Assembly (NCBI RefSeq): GCF_001431665.1
Contig: NZ_LLXV01000014.1
Location: forward strand, 62,001 to 126,000
DNA length: 64,000 bases
From: Stenotrophomonas beteli
Lineage (GTDB): Bacteria > Pseudomonadota > Gammaproteobacteria > Xanthomonadales > Xanthomonadaceae
Direction of reading: 5' to 3'
Shown here: positions 1 to 9,735 of the stretch, piece after piece
Numbering within the stretch: the stretch's first letter is position 1
How the letters are laid out: each line of letters starts with the position of its first letter
Position numbers and translations under genes: made by a program
The notes under the pieces: model-generated
The model's database searches: none
What the model saw: only the letters and a program-made list of their open reading frames with translations
What the model was told of the DNA's origin: nothing

Positions 1-2
1 TT

Positions 3-104
3 GCGGATGACGAAGAGGGCCAGGTGATCACCGAGTTCAAGCAGGGCATGCGGGCGCTGGTGATCGGGTCATTGCAGCTGCTGGACGCGGAGAGCGCGGA
101 CTGA
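3..104 (+). CDS. C-terminal fragment of an unidentified protein
   Basis: An open frame runs from the left edge to a TGA at 102-104 and encodes 33 residues ending LLDAESAD. The start lies outside the window. The fragment is mostly helical in composition and shows no recognisable motif; it could be the tail of a small regulator, but that is a guess. It is followed by a 45-bp gap and the YcaQ-like gene on the same strand. Confidence 0.5.
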   Translation, partial: ADDEEGQVITEFKQGMRALVIGSLQLLDAESAD

Positions 105-149
105 CCACCGTGATGCCATCCACGCACGGCGTGGATCTACAATGCGGCC

Positions 150-1238
<1,089 letters not shown>

Positions 1239-1251
1239 CGCCAAGCGGCGC

Positions 1252-1374
1252 ATGGGCACCTATCTGGTGCTCGCCGCGCTGGCGTGTTCGTCTGCTATCG
1301 GGCTCGGTTTCGGCTACTTCCCGGCGCGCAGTGCGGCGCAGCTGGACCCGATCCCGGCATTGACAGCGGAGTAG
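1252..1374 (+). CDS. Possible 40-residue membrane or secreted peptide
   Basis: An ATG 13 bp after the YcaQ-like stop opens a 40-codon frame. It has a hydrophobic stretch (LVLAALACSSAIGLGFGYF) followed by a polar tail ending ALTAE. It resembles a single membrane span or an uncleaved signal. The ribosome-binding site is poor and no relative is recognised. It could equally be chance open frame in high-GC DNA. Confidence 0.25.
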   Translation: MGTYLVLAALACSSAIGLGFGYFPARSAAQLDPIPALTAE

Positions 1375-1394
1375 GGTCGCCCGCTGTGGCACCT

Positions 1395-1418
1395 GTAGAG
1401 CCGAGCCCACGCTCGGCT
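1395..1418 (+). repeat. SMAG (GTAG-type REP) repeat, forward copy
   Basis: The sequence starts GTAGAGCCGAG and folds into a short stem with a CCCAC loop, closing with GCTCGGCT. This matches the Stenotrophomonas maltophilia GTAG elements (SMAG), REP-like palindromes scattered in intergenic DNA. An inverted copy lies 43 bp downstream. Confidence 0.8.
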
Positions 1419-1461
1419 GCTCTCCGCTCAGGTCGCAATGCACCGTGCGCTGCGCGGAGCA

Positions 1462-1485
1462 AGCCGAGCACGGGCTCGGCTCTAC
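1462..1485 (-). repeat. SMAG (GTAG-type REP) repeat, inverted copy
   Basis: Reverse complement of the GTAGAGCCGAG element at 1395-1418, differing only in the loop region. The two copies form a head-to-head pair that can fold into one long hairpin. The pair sits between convergent genes (YcaQ-like and the MscS-like channel), where it could end both transcripts or protect their 3' ends. Confidence 0.8.
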
Positions 1486-1491
1486 AGGTGC

Positions 1492-2085
1492 TCAGCGCAC
1501 CTTGCCTTTGATTGGCACGCTTCCCGGCAGCTGGGAATACCCGCCGTCACCCCAGTGCCGGGTGATGCGCTGGAAGAACAGAGAGTTGGGCACGCGCAGC
1601 AGGCAACCGCGGGCACCTTCGCCACGATCACTCAGCGTGGTGTAGATCAGGTTGATGTCCACCACCTGGCCGCACAGCCCGGGCTTGTCCACGCTTTCCA
1701 GCACCTCGATGGTGTCGTTGATGCGGAACGGGCGCGTGGCGACGATCAGGAACGAACAGAACAGGTTGGAGAGCACGCTCCATGCCGCGAAGAACGCCAC
1801 CGCACCGACGGCCATGAAGCCAGTGAGCGCCGTCCACAGTACCGAGCGTGAAACGCCCAGCCGCTCCAGTATCAGCAGCCCGGCCGCCATGTACAGCAGC
1901 AGGGCGCCCCCTCGGCGCAGGCCCACATGCAGCTCGGGCGCCAGCCGGCCGCGTTGACGGGCCTGCACCAGCAGCCACGCCAGTGCGCGAACCATCACCC
2001 ATGCAACGCCGAGGATGGCCAGCACCTCGGCGACCGGCACCACCACGGTCAGCCAGTCCTCGACCCAGGCAGGCAATCCGGTCAT
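1492..2085 (-). CDS. Small MscS-family mechanosensitive channel
   Basis: 197 residues. Three hydrophobic segments (about 10-32, 58-76, 80-110) precede the segment ATRPFRINDTIEV, typical of the pore-to-beta-domain junction of MscS proteins. A short beta domain ends at FFQRITRHW, so the large C-terminal domain of classical MscS is missing. The ATG at 2085 is chosen because it begins just 5 bp after the SDR stop codon and keeps all membrane segments. The tight spacing suggests co-transcription with the SDR gene as a stress-response pair. Confidence 0.75.
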   Translation of the reverse strand: MTGLPAWVEDWLTVVVPVAEVLAILGVAWVMVRALAWLLVQARQRGRLAPELHVGLRRGGALLLYMAAGLLILERLGVSRSVLWTALTGFMAVGAVAFFAAWSVLSNLFCSFLIVATRPFRINDTIEVLESVDKPGLCGQVVDINLIYTTLSDRGEGARGCLLRVPNSLFFQRITRHWGDGGYSQLPGSVPIKGKVR

Positions 2086-2090
2086 GGCGG

Positions 2091-2957
2091 CTACAGCGTG
2101 GCTGCGCCGCCGGAGATGGTCAGCAGTGCACCGGAGGTGTAGCTGGCGCTGTCCGAAGCCAGCATCACATACGCAGAGGCCAGTTCGGCTGGCTGCCCGG
2201 GGCGGCCGAACGGCGTCTGCGCGCCGAACTGTTCGACCTCTTCGGCGGCCATGCCTGCGGGAATGAACGGCGTCCAGATCGGGCCGGGCAGCACGGCATT
2301 GACGCGTATCTGGTGCTCGGCCAGCAGGCCGGCCAGCCCCAGCGTCAGGTTGGCGACGGCACCTTTGGTTGCAGAATAGGGAAGGATGTTCGGCGTCGGT
2401 CGCTTGGAATTGACCGAGGCCGTGTTGATGATCGCACCGCCACCGCGCAGGTGCGGGACGCACAGCCGGGTCAGATTGAACACGGCATGGACGTTTGTAT
2501 CAAACGTCCGCTTCCAGTCATCCAGGGTGATGTCGTCGAAGTGCTCGTAGTAGCGCTGGTAGGCCGCGTTGTTCACCAGGATGTCGAGACCGTCCAGCTC
2601 GCTGGCCGCGCGGTCCACGAGCGAGCGCGCCTGTGCCGGGTCACTGATGTCACACGGTACCAGCACGGCTTTGCGCCCGGCTTGTTCGATCTGCTGCTGC
2701 ACATGGCGGGCGTCGTCCTGCTCGCCATCGAGGAATGCGATGGCAACGTCGGCGCCTTCGCGCGCGAAAGCGATCGCCACCGCCGCGCCGATACCGCTGT
2801 CACCGCCGGTGATCAGTGCCTTCTTGCCCTGCAGCAGGCCATGCCCGCGATAACTGTCCTCGCCGTGATCCGGCCGGGGCTGCATCTGCGCGGTCTTGCC
2901 GGGGAAGGATTGCTGCTGCGCCGGGAAGGGCGGGCGTGGGTAGTCGGGCAGGGCCAT
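2091..2957 (-). CDS. SDR-family oxidoreductase, YghA-like
   Basis: 288 residues. The classical SDR features are all present: TGGDSGIG cofactor motif (50-57), NNAA (129-132), and catalytic Ser181, Tyr194 and Lys198 in YSATK. The roughly 40-residue polar N-terminal extension before the Rossmann fold (PPFPAQQQ) is typical of E. coli YghA and Bacillus general-stress SDRs, which reduce aldehydes. The start at 2957 is supported by GGAGAG about 8 bp upstream; an in-frame ATG 15 bp earlier has no better site. The substrate is not deducible. Confidence 0.85.
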   Translation of the reverse strand: MALPDYPRPPFPAQQQSFPGKTAQMQPRPDHGEDSYRGHGLLQGKKALITGGDSGIGAAVAIAFAREGADVAIAFLDGEQDDARHVQQQIEQAGRKAVLVPCDISDPAQARSLVDRAASELDGLDILVNNAAYQRYYEHFDDITLDDWKRTFDTNVHAVFNLTRLCVPHLRGGGAIINTASVNSKRPTPNILPYSATKGAVANLTLGLAGLLAEHQIRVNAVLPGPIWTPFIPAGMAAEEVEQFGAQTPFGRPGQPAELASAYVMLASDSASYTSGALLTISGGAATL

Positions 2958-3057
2958 CGTCACTCTCCGCAAGGAAACCGGCGCCAGTCTCGCTCCAAGC
3001 GGGTAAACGGCTGGAGGGCGCGGTGTCGTTGCAGCGTGGACGCCTGCGCGCGCGGCT

Positions 3058-3441
3058 TCACAATGGATGCGCGATGGTGGTCATGATGCTGTTGGCCGGT
3101 TGCCGTGAATCCAGCCGCGTGTGCTGCACGATGCTCGGCTGGTCGGATTCGACGAGGGTGGCGAAGCCGGTGCCGCGTGGCACCGGCGCCGGATCCTGCA
3201 GGTCGTTGAAGCGCAGGTGGCAGGTGCGTTGCGCCGGTACCGTGATCCGGTAGGGGCCCACCGGATCGCGGTCCTCGAAGTAGAGGGTCAGCGTGACGTG
3301 GGCGTCCTGGTCGCCGGCATTGAGCACGCAGCAGGTTTCGTGACTTTGCATCTCCGGTGCGGGGCCGGTGCTCCAGGCTGGAATGTAGCCCTCGGCGATA
3401 GCCCAGCGTCGATGCCCGATGCAGGACGTGTTCGTTTCCAT
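3058..3441 (-). CDS. Anabaena sensory rhodopsin transducer (ASRT) family protein
   Basis: 127 residues spanning the complete ASRT family, a small soluble beta-sandwich that forms tetramers. Diagnostic stretches include RRWAIAEGYIP, CCVLNAGDQDAHV, GPYRITVPAQRT and VQHTRLDSRQ. In Anabaena the founding member binds the cytoplasmic face of sensory rhodopsin; many bacteria carry it without any rhodopsin, where a carbohydrate- or DNA-binding role has been proposed. No rhodopsin gene occurs in this window. It lies divergently, 59 bp from the luciferase-like gene. Confidence 0.85.
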   Translation of the reverse strand: METNTSCIGHRRWAIAEGYIPAWSTGPAPEMQSHETCCVLNAGDQDAHVTLTLYFEDRDPVGPYRITVPAQRTCHLRFNDLQDPAPVPRGTGFATLVESDQPSIVQHTRLDSRQPANSIMTTIAHPL

Positions 3442-3487
3442 GACGCCGTTTTAGCCCGGCCGGTGTTGCCATCGTGTCCAGTCCCCG

Positions 3488-3500
3488 CACGGAATCCGTG
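3488..3500. promoter_or_regulatory. Palindrome over the ribosome-binding site
   Basis: CACGGAATCCGTG is a perfect inverted repeat with 6-bp arms and one central base. It ends at the base before the ATG at 3501 and covers the only purine-rich stretch there, so it could hide the ribosome-binding site in RNA or act as an operator for the divergent genes. Confidence 0.35.
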
Positions 3501-4487
3501 ATGACCATCGGCTACCACGCATCGCATGAGCAGTTCCCGCCCGCCACCTTGCTGGGCCTGGCGCTGCGCGCCGAACAGGCGGGATTCGAGGCCCTGATGT
3601 GCTCCGACCATTTCCACCCATGGACGACCGCGCAGGGGCAGTCGGGCCACAGCTGGGTGTGGGCCGGCGCACTGGCGGTGCAGAGCGCATTGACCCTGGG
3701 CATGGTGACCTGCCCGATGCTGCGCCAGCACCCGGCATTGGTGGCACAGGCAGCGGCGACGCTGGAGCAGCTGGCGCCGGGCCGGATCTGGCTGGCGCTG
3801 GGCACCGGCGAGGCGCTGAACGAACGCGTCACCGGCCTGCCGTGGCCGGCCAAGCGGGAGCGCCAGAAGGCGCTGCGCGATGCCGCTGAGGTGATGCGAC
3901 GGCTGTGGCGCGGCGAGCAGGTCGACCACGACGGCGGCTTCCAGGTGCGCCAGGCGCGGCTGTACAGCCGACCGGCGCTACCGCTGCCGCTGCTGGGTGC
4001 AGCGGTCACGGAGGACACCGCACGCTGGATGGGCGGCTGGGCCGATGGCCTGATCACCATCAGCCAGCCGCTGGCGCAGTTGCAGCGCGTGGTGGCGGCG
4101 TTCGAGCAGGGCGGGGGCAGGGGCAAGCCGATGTACCTGCAGGCCAAGCTCTCCTACGCGCGTGCCGAACAGGCGGCGCTGGAAGGCGCGATGGAGCAGT
4201 GGAGCGCCAATGTGCTGCCACCGGAACTGGCCGAAGGCCTGGACCAGCCCGAGCAGTTCGAAGCACGGGCGCGGTCGGTCAGTGCCGAGGTGCTGCGCCA
4301 GCACGTGCATGTCTCGGCGGACCTGGGCCAGCACCGGGCCTGGCTGCAGGAACTGCAGTCACTGGGCTTCGATCGCATCTACCTGCACAACGTGAACCGC
4401 GAGCAGGACCGCTTCATCGATGATTTCGCCGAACACGTGCTTCCCGCGCTGCGCACTCAGGCGCCCTCGGCGGCCAGCCATGTGTAG
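3501..4487 (+). CDS. Luciferase-like (LLM) flavin oxidoreductase, TIGR03885 type
   Basis: 328 residues of the bacterial-luciferase TIM-barrel fold. It starts MTIGYHASHEQFPP, as members of the TIGR03885 'non-F420 flavinoid oxidoreductase' group do, and contains ALMCSDHFHPW and LALGTGEALNE. The ATG at 3501 fits the family N-terminus; an in-frame GTG at 3474 would add nine non-conserved residues. The 3' end overlaps the convergent GH13 gene by 31 bp. The substrate is unknown; relatives often neighbour trehalose-metabolism genes, as here. Confidence 0.8.
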   Translation: MTIGYHASHEQFPPATLLGLALRAEQAGFEALMCSDHFHPWTTAQGQSGHSWVWAGALAVQSALTLGMVTCPMLRQHPALVAQAAATLEQLAPGRIWLALGTGEALNERVTGLPWPAKRERQKALRDAAEVMRRLWRGEQVDHDGGFQVRQARLYSRPALPLPLLGAAVTEDTARWMGGWADGLITISQPLAQLQRVVAAFEQGGGRGKPMYLQAKLSYARAEQAALEGAMEQWSANVLPPELAEGLDQPEQFEARARSVSAEVLRQHVHVSADLGQHRAWLQELQSLGFDRIYLHNVNREQDRFIDDFAEHVLPALRTQAPSAASHV

Positions 4488-6043
4488 CCGTGGCCCTGCA
4501 GGTAACAGCGGCGATCCTGCAACCTAGCGCCATGGCCTACCAGCGTGTGCAGCGGACCATGCAGGGGTACATCCACCTCAACTGGCTCGTCGCCGAAGTT
4601 GATCAGCGCCAGCGCCTGGCGGGGTGCATCGCCGTACAGGAGCATCAGCAGCGCGGGAGACGGCGGGTCGAGCGTATGCGGGCCCTGCTGCAGTATGGGA
4701 TGTGCATTGCGTTGCTGCAGCAGCTCGCGCACGCGCAGCAGCAGCGAGCCGGGTGCCGTGCGTTGCGCCTCGACATTCACCGTCCGGTAACCGTAGGGGC
4801 CGTCTGCCGGCGGCGCGCGCCAGGCATGCCGCGGCTGATCGGTGAACCCTGCACCTGGGCGGTCGTGCCAGTGCATTGGCATCCTCACCGCGTTGCGTTC
4901 GGGCAGCTCCAGGCAGTCGCCGAGGCCGATCTCCTCGCCATAGCGGATCACCGGCACCTGACCCAGTGACAGCAGTGCGGCCCAGGCCATGGCCTGCCAT
5001 GCTGTGTCTCCCTCCAGCATGGGCGCAAGGCGGCGGCGGATGCCGCGGCCATAGATGCGCATGCCCGGTTCGGGCGCGAAACGCTCCATCACCGCTTCGC
5101 GTTCGTCCGGCTCCAGCTGCTCCAGGTCGAGCTCATCATTGTTGCGCAGCCAGGCGATGCGCGTGTGCGGCGGTGCCTGCGGTCCGTATTCGGCCATGAC
5201 CCGGGCCACTTCGCTGGCGTCGCCGCGTGCCAGTGCCAGGAAGAAGTGATTGTTGAGATGGAAGTCGAGCAGGTGCGAAAGCCGCCGGCCCTGGCACAGG
5301 AAGTCACCGTAGCGGGATGCGCTGACATCCGCTTCGCCGATCAGCGGCAGGCCTGGCTGCTGTTCATCTGCCGTGGCGCGCATCGCCTCCAGCAGCCACA
5401 ACCCGTCGTCGCGCGGGTCTGCGTGGCGGGCGCGCTCGACCATGTACGGGACCGCATCCACGCGGAAGCCGGCCACGCCGCGCTGCAGCCAGGAGGTCAT
5501 CACCCGCAGCAGTTCGTCGCGCACCGGCGCATGGGCCAGCTCCAGGTCCGGTTCGTGCCGGTAGAACATGTGCCGGTTGAACGCGCCAGCCTCGGCATCC
5601 CACGTCCAGGCCGAGGCCTCGATCGGCGGGAACATCGGCTGCAGGGCGTCGTCGGGCACGTGGTCGCTCCAGAGGTACCAGTCGCGCCAGGCGGGGTCGC
5701 CCTGCTGCGCGGCGACGAACCAGGGATGCGCGCTGGCGGTGTGCTGCATCACCAGTTCCACGATGATGCCGATGCCGCGTGCGTCGGCGGCATCGACCAG
5801 CCGCTGGAACGCGGCCTCATCGCCGAGGCGTGGATCGATGCGGTAGTGATCGGTGACGTCGTAGCCACCGTCACGCCCGGCGTTGCGGTAGAACGGCAGC
5901 AGCCAGAGATGGCTGATGCCGAGCCACTGCAGGTAGCCCAGTTTTTCAGTGATGCCATCCAGCGTGCCCCAGCCACGGCCATTGCTGTCGCGGAACAGGT
6001 AGGGGTCGACCTGGTAGATCGCGCGCAGCGGAAGCGGCGCCAT
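4457..6043 (-). CDS. GH13 enzyme related to trehalose synthase (TreS), atypical active site
   Basis: 528 residues with the GH13 subfamily-16 layout of maltose/trehalose isomerases: GGYDVTDHYRIDP near the N-terminus, nucleophile Asp in GFRVDAVPYM, acid/base Glu in LIGEADVS, and the TreS signature MRIYGRGIRRRLAPML. Two normally invariant positions differ: the usual VMNHT is VMQHT, and the usual RNHDEL is RNNDEL, replacing the subsite -1 His. No C-terminal maltokinase domain is present. Trehalose/maltose interconversion is plausible, but specificity may have shifted. Confidence 0.8.
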   Translation of the reverse strand: MAPLPLRAIYQVDPYLFRDSNGRGWGTLDGITEKLGYLQWLGISHLWLLPFYRNAGRDGGYDVTDHYRIDPRLGDEAAFQRLVDAADARGIGIIVELVMQHTASAHPWFVAAQQGDPAWRDWYLWSDHVPDDALQPMFPPIEASAWTWDAEAGAFNRHMFYRHEPDLELAHAPVRDELLRVMTSWLQRGVAGFRVDAVPYMVERARHADPRDDGLWLLEAMRATADEQQPGLPLIGEADVSASRYGDFLCQGRRLSHLLDFHLNNHFFLALARGDASEVARVMAEYGPQAPPHTRIAWLRNNDELDLEQLEPDEREAVMERFAPEPGMRIYGRGIRRRLAPMLEGDTAWQAMAWAALLSLGQVPVIRYGEEIGLGDCLELPERNAVRMPMHWHDRPGAGFTDQPRHAWRAPPADGPYGYRTVNVEAQRTAPGSLLLRVRELLQQRNAHPILQQGPHTLDPPSPALLMLLYGDAPRQALALINFGDEPVEVDVPLHGPLHTLVGHGARLQDRRCYLQGHGYTWLAAEGA

Positions 6044-6202
6044 TGGCTTCTCCAGTACCGTTCACGGGTGACCAGCCTGCTGTGCGTCACGGCAGCGGTC
6101 CGTGAACCGGATGGCGCTGCATCATGACGCGGCATCCACGCCCCCTGCATGCCTGGGCGCGCACAGTGGACGCTCACCCGCTGCGCCGCGGAGACTTCCT
6201 GC

Positions 6203-6994
6203 ATGGCCCGCCGCAAGACGCTTCGCATTGCCACGTTCAACGTCAACGGCATCGGCACGCGCCTGCCGCAGCTGTTGGACTGGCTGCACAGGGAATCGCC
6301 GGATGTGGTTGCCCTGCAGGAACTGAAGGCGACCGACGCCGCGTTTCCGGCTTCGGCATTGGAAGAGGCTGGTTACGGCGCGCTGTGGCAGGGCGAGGCG
6401 CGCTGGAACGGGGTGGCGCTGCTTGCACGGGGGACCACGCCGGTCGAGAGCCGCCGCCGATTGCCGGGCGAGCCCAAGGACACCCAGAGCCGCTACCTGG
6501 AGGCGGCGGCGCATGGCATTGTGGTGGGCGCTCTCTACCTGCCCAACGGCAACCCGCAGCCCGGGCCCAGGTTTGACTACAAGCTGCGCTGGATGGAGCG
6601 CCTCATCCGCCATGCGCGCAGCCTGGTCGAGCTGCCGCACCCGGCGCTGCTGCTGGGCGATTTCAACGTGATTCCCACCGACGCCGATGTCTACGACCCC
6701 AAGGCCTGGCGCCGCGATGCGCTGTTCCAGCCCGAGGTGCGCGAGGCCTTTGAACGACTGCTGGCGCAGGGCTGGACCGATGCGTTGCGGAAGGTGCACG
6801 GCGACGCCACGATCTACACCTTCTGGGACTACTTCCGCCAGCATGCCGAGCGCGACCGTGGGCTGCGCATCGATCATCTGCTGTTGAATCCCGTATTGGC
6901 GGAGCGACTGAAGGATGCCGGCGTCGATCGCTGGGTACGCCTGCAGGAAAAGGCCAGCGACCACGCGCCGGCCTGGGTGACGGTCAGGGCGTGA
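6203..6994 (+). CDS. xth: Exodeoxyribonuclease III (AP endonuclease)
   Basis: 263 residues of the exonuclease III/APE family, which cleave 5' of abasic sites and trim 3' blocks. Visible motifs are ATFNVNGI, the metal-binding Glu in LQELKATD, LLLGDFNV and the catalytic SDHAP near the C-terminus. The ATG at 6203 is preceded by GGAG at a suitable distance. The stop TGA abuts the stop of the convergent diguanylate cyclase, the two forming TGATCA. Confidence 0.92.
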   Translation: MARRKTLRIATFNVNGIGTRLPQLLDWLHRESPDVVALQELKATDAAFPASALEEAGYGALWQGEARWNGVALLARGTTPVESRRRLPGEPKDTQSRYLEAAAHGIVVGALYLPNGNPQPGPRFDYKLRWMERLIRHARSLVELPHPALLLGDFNVIPTDADVYDPKAWRRDALFQPEVREAFERLLAQGWTDALRKVHGDATIYTFWDYFRQHAERDRGLRIDHLLLNPVLAERLKDAGVDRWVRLQEKASDHAPAWVTVRA

Positions 6995-8713
6995 TCAGCG
7001 TGCGGCCGGGTCTTCGCGTCGCTCGCGGCGTACCCGCGCGCGGGTGCGGTACAGGCGGCTGTCCGCTTTCTGGATGGTGTCGGCTACCGGCTCGCCGGGC
7101 GTGTTGATGGCCGCACCCATCGAGAACGCACAGGGCGAGAGCGCGGCGTGGCCGCGGTACCAGTGCTCCAGTTCGCTCAAGCGGCCATTCGCGGGCGCGA
7201 CCAGCACCACCATGAATTCGTCGCCGCCCAGCCGAACCACCGTCTCGTCCTTGCCCAGCGGTGAGCGCAGGAAGGTAGCGAACTCGACCAGGACGGCGTC
7301 GCCACGCCGGTGGCCCTGGGTGTCGTTGATATGCTTGAAATGGTCCAGATCGAACATCACGCAGGCCCAGCGCTCATCAATCAGTTCATCCAGCCGGTGC
7401 AGGTATCGCCGGTTGTAGCACTGCGTGAGCGGATCCTTGAAGGACATGTCGCGCAGCTGCTGTTCCTGCGTCCGCAACGCGGTGACGTCCTGCGCATGTC
7501 CCAGCACATAGGGCGGACTGGCCTCGTTGTCGAGCACGTTGTGGTACGCCCAGTAATGGCGCGTCCCGTCGGCGGCGATCAGCTCGATCACGCCAGCGTC
7601 GGTGTGGTTCGCCTGGATCCGAGCGAGGTAGGCCTTGAAGCCCTCGCGTTTCTCCGGCGGCATCAGGTCACACAGGCTGCGACCGATCATCTGGCTTTCC
7701 TCGAAGCCCAGCGACTGCACCGCCGCCGGATTCACCGAGGTCAATGTGCCGTCCAGCGTGTGGGTGCAGATCAGGCCCAGGCTGTAGTGGAACAGCCGCC
7801 GGTAGCGGGTTTCGCTCGCTTCCAGCGCGTCGAGCGCGGCTCGCTCGTCGGTGATGTCCTGGATCGCCCCGACCAGGCGTGGATGGCCGTCGACCTGTTG
7901 CCGGCTGCCGACTACACGGGTCCAGATCGCGCGGCCGTCGGCCGTGGTCATCGGCAGCTGCACTTCCCAGGATGTTCCCTCGTCGATGCAACGCTGCACC
8001 GCCGCCTGGATGATGTTGCGGCTGTCCTCGCGATAGAACGAGAGCGCGGTCTCCAGCGTGGGTTCGAAGTTGCTGCGTACCCCGTGCAGCTGCTTGGTTT
8101 CCCGGGTCCAGCGCACTTCGTTGGTGACCAGGTCCATCTCCCAGCCGCCCACCCGGGCGGCGCGGTTGGTGCGCTCCAGGAAGTCCTCGCTGCGCTTCAG
8201 TTCGCGATGCAGCGCCCTGGCCTGGCCGACCTGCGCCATCAGCGTGCTGCGCTGTTCCAGTACCTGGGTGGTGACCCGCGCCAGATGCACCATCAGTTCA
8301 CGCTGGGACGGCGACAGCACGCCGGGCATCGGGTCGAGCAGGCATAGCGTGCCGATGCGTGCACCGTGGGCCGATCCCAGCGGAATGCCGGCGTAATGGC
8401 GGATGCGTGGCCCGCCGGTCACCAATGGGTTGGTGGAAAAGTGTGGGTCCTGGCGCGCATCGGCAATCTCGAACAGCTGGTCCTGGCGTATGGCGTGGGT
8501 GCAGAAGGAAATTTCGCGGGCGGTCTCGCTGACGCCCTCAAGGCCGATGTTGGCCTTGAACCATTGGCGGTCTTCGGCCACCACGGTGATCAGGCCCATG
8601 CTCAGGCCGGTCGCGGCGCGGGCGGCGGCGACGATGGCATCGAACACCGGCTCCGGGGGGGTATCCAACAGGTGCAGTCGTTCGATTTCGAGCAGTCGTT
8701 CGGCTTCGTCCAT
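6995..8713 (-). CDS. GAF-PAS-PAS-GGDEF diguanylate cyclase
   Basis: 572 residues. An N-terminal GAF domain (about 20-160, RLHLLDTPPEPVFDAI through GTLCLLDP) is followed by two PAS domains (about 190-420) and a GGDEF domain with an intact RLGGDEF near residue 500. It should make cyclic di-GMP in the cytoplasm. No membrane segment is seen, so the signal is probably internal (redox, light or ligand). The start at 8713 places the GAF domain at residue 2, as in many homologues. An in-frame ATG at 8797 would add 28 basic residues; neither start has a strong ribosome-binding site. Confidence 0.85.
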   Translation of the reverse strand: MDEAERLLEIERLHLLDTPPEPVFDAIVAAARAATGLSMGLITVVAEDRQWFKANIGLEGVSETAREISFCTHAIRQDQLFEIADARQDPHFSTNPLVTGGPRIRHYAGIPLGSAHGARIGTLCLLDPMPGVLSPSQRELMVHLARVTTQVLEQRSTLMAQVGQARALHRELKRSEDFLERTNRAARVGGWEMDLVTNEVRWTRETKQLHGVRSNFEPTLETALSFYREDSRNIIQAAVQRCIDEGTSWEVQLPMTTADGRAIWTRVVGSRQQVDGHPRLVGAIQDITDERAALDALEASETRYRRLFHYSLGLICTHTLDGTLTSVNPAAVQSLGFEESQMIGRSLCDLMPPEKREGFKAYLARIQANHTDAGVIELIAADGTRHYWAYHNVLDNEASPPYVLGHAQDVTALRTQEQQLRDMSFKDPLTQCYNRRYLHRLDELIDERWACVMFDLDHFKHINDTQGHRRGDAVLVEFATFLRSPLGKDETVVRLGGDEFMVVLVAPANGRLSELEHWYRGHAALSPCAFSMGAAINTPGEPVADTIQKADSRLYRTRARVRRERREDPAAR

Positions 8714-8833
8714 GGCGCTTTTCAGGGCAGGGTGGCGAGGGCGGTTGCGGCGGCTGGCTGAGATCACGGTAATGCGCACGGCGTTATGTATCGCCATGGC
8801 AGGGTGATGCCGACGTGAGCCGGGCGCGCCGGC

Positions 8834-9031
8834 TCAGTGTTGCTGGAGCGAGGCCTGCAGGGCGGTGGCCAGTGCGGCATCACCGGACACCAGGTCCTGC
8901 CAGCGCAGTGTGATGCCCTTGCGCCGCCCCTTTTCAACCAGCTTGAGGCCTTGAGGGTCCAGCGTAAGGGTGTAGGGCTGGCCGTCGATGTCCAGTTCGC
9001 GTCGCAGCGGTTTGTCGAGCGGGGTCATCAT
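8834..9031 (-). CDS. Conserved small protein of unknown function
   Basis: 65 residues. The pattern ([19 protein letters not shown] then [14 protein letters not shown]) reads as a small beta-rich protein with a basic centre; no named family is recognised. Its ATG overlaps the stop of the upstream DNA glycosylase gene (ATGA), with GAGGAAACG as ribosome-binding site, so translation is probably coupled. That pairing hints at a repair-linked role but is not proof. Confidence 0.65.
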   Translation of the reverse strand: MMTPLDKPLRRELDIDGQPYTLTLDPQGLKLVEKGRRKGITLRWQDLVSGDAALATALQASLQQH

Positions 9032-9705
9032 CGTTTCCTCGCGGGGGCGGGCGTACGACGTGGCTGGATCGATACGTGACGGTGATCACGGACGTGCCAA
9101 CGCCAAGGGAAATCGACAGCGCGGGTGATGCCGATGCGGGGGCCGACCACCGGATTTTCCGGGGGCGGCATGCCATCGCTGGCAATGACGACGCCGTGGC
9201 TGCCTGTCACCAGATCGGCGCCGTCGAAGCTGCGGTCCAGCCCGAAGGCCTGCGAGAGCTTGCCGGGGCCACTGGCCAGATCGTGGTCGCGGCGCGCGGC
9301 GGGGCGCAGTTCGCGCATGCGCTCCAGGCCCGCCAGCGGCTCGACGGCCCGCAGCAGCACCGCCACGCCTTCACCGACCTCTCCGCAGACCACGTTGCTG
9401 CCCCAGTGCATGCCGTACGTGAAGTAGACATACAGGTGGCCGGCCTCACCGAACATGCTGGCGGTGCGCGGCGTTGGCCCGCGATAGGAGTGCGCGGCGG
9501 GATCGTCGCTGCCGGCATAGGCTTCAACCTCGACGATGCGGCCAGCGCGACCATCGTCGCGCACCAGCAGCTTGTTGAGCAGCTCCGGCGCAACGTCGGT
9601 CGACGGACGCCGGTAGAAGCTGCGCGGCAGGATCTGCAGGGAGGCGGGCAACCAGTCCGGCACGGTGGTGGCAGGCTCGGGTGAAAGATCGTGGCACTGT
9701 GGCAT
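9028..9705 (-). CDS. DNA-3-methyladenine glycosylase, AAG/MPG family
   Basis: 225 residues of the mammalian-type alkyladenine glycosylase fold that removes 3-methyladenine, hypoxanthine and etheno adducts. Landmarks are [15 protein letters not shown], holding the likely catalytic Glu61 and intercalating Tyr63, [17 protein letters not shown], and [10 protein letters not shown]. Length is normal. The first codons MPQCHD are not conserved, so the start could lie slightly downstream. It is the first gene of a two-gene unit with the 65-residue protein. Confidence 0.9.
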   Translation of the reverse strand: MPQCHDLSPEPATTVPDWLPASLQILPRSFYRRPSTDVAPELLNKLLVRDDGRAGRIVEVEAYAGSDDPAAHSYRGPTPRTASMFGEAGHLYVYFTYGMHWGSNVVCGEVGEGVAVLLRAVEPLAGLERMRELRPAARRDHDLASGPGKLSQAFGLDRSFDGADLVTGSHGVVIASDGMPPPENPVVGPRIGITRAVDFPWRWHVRDHRHVSIQPRRTPAPARKR

Positions 9706-9735
9706 CGATCAGGTGAAACGGGCGCAGACGCCGCG

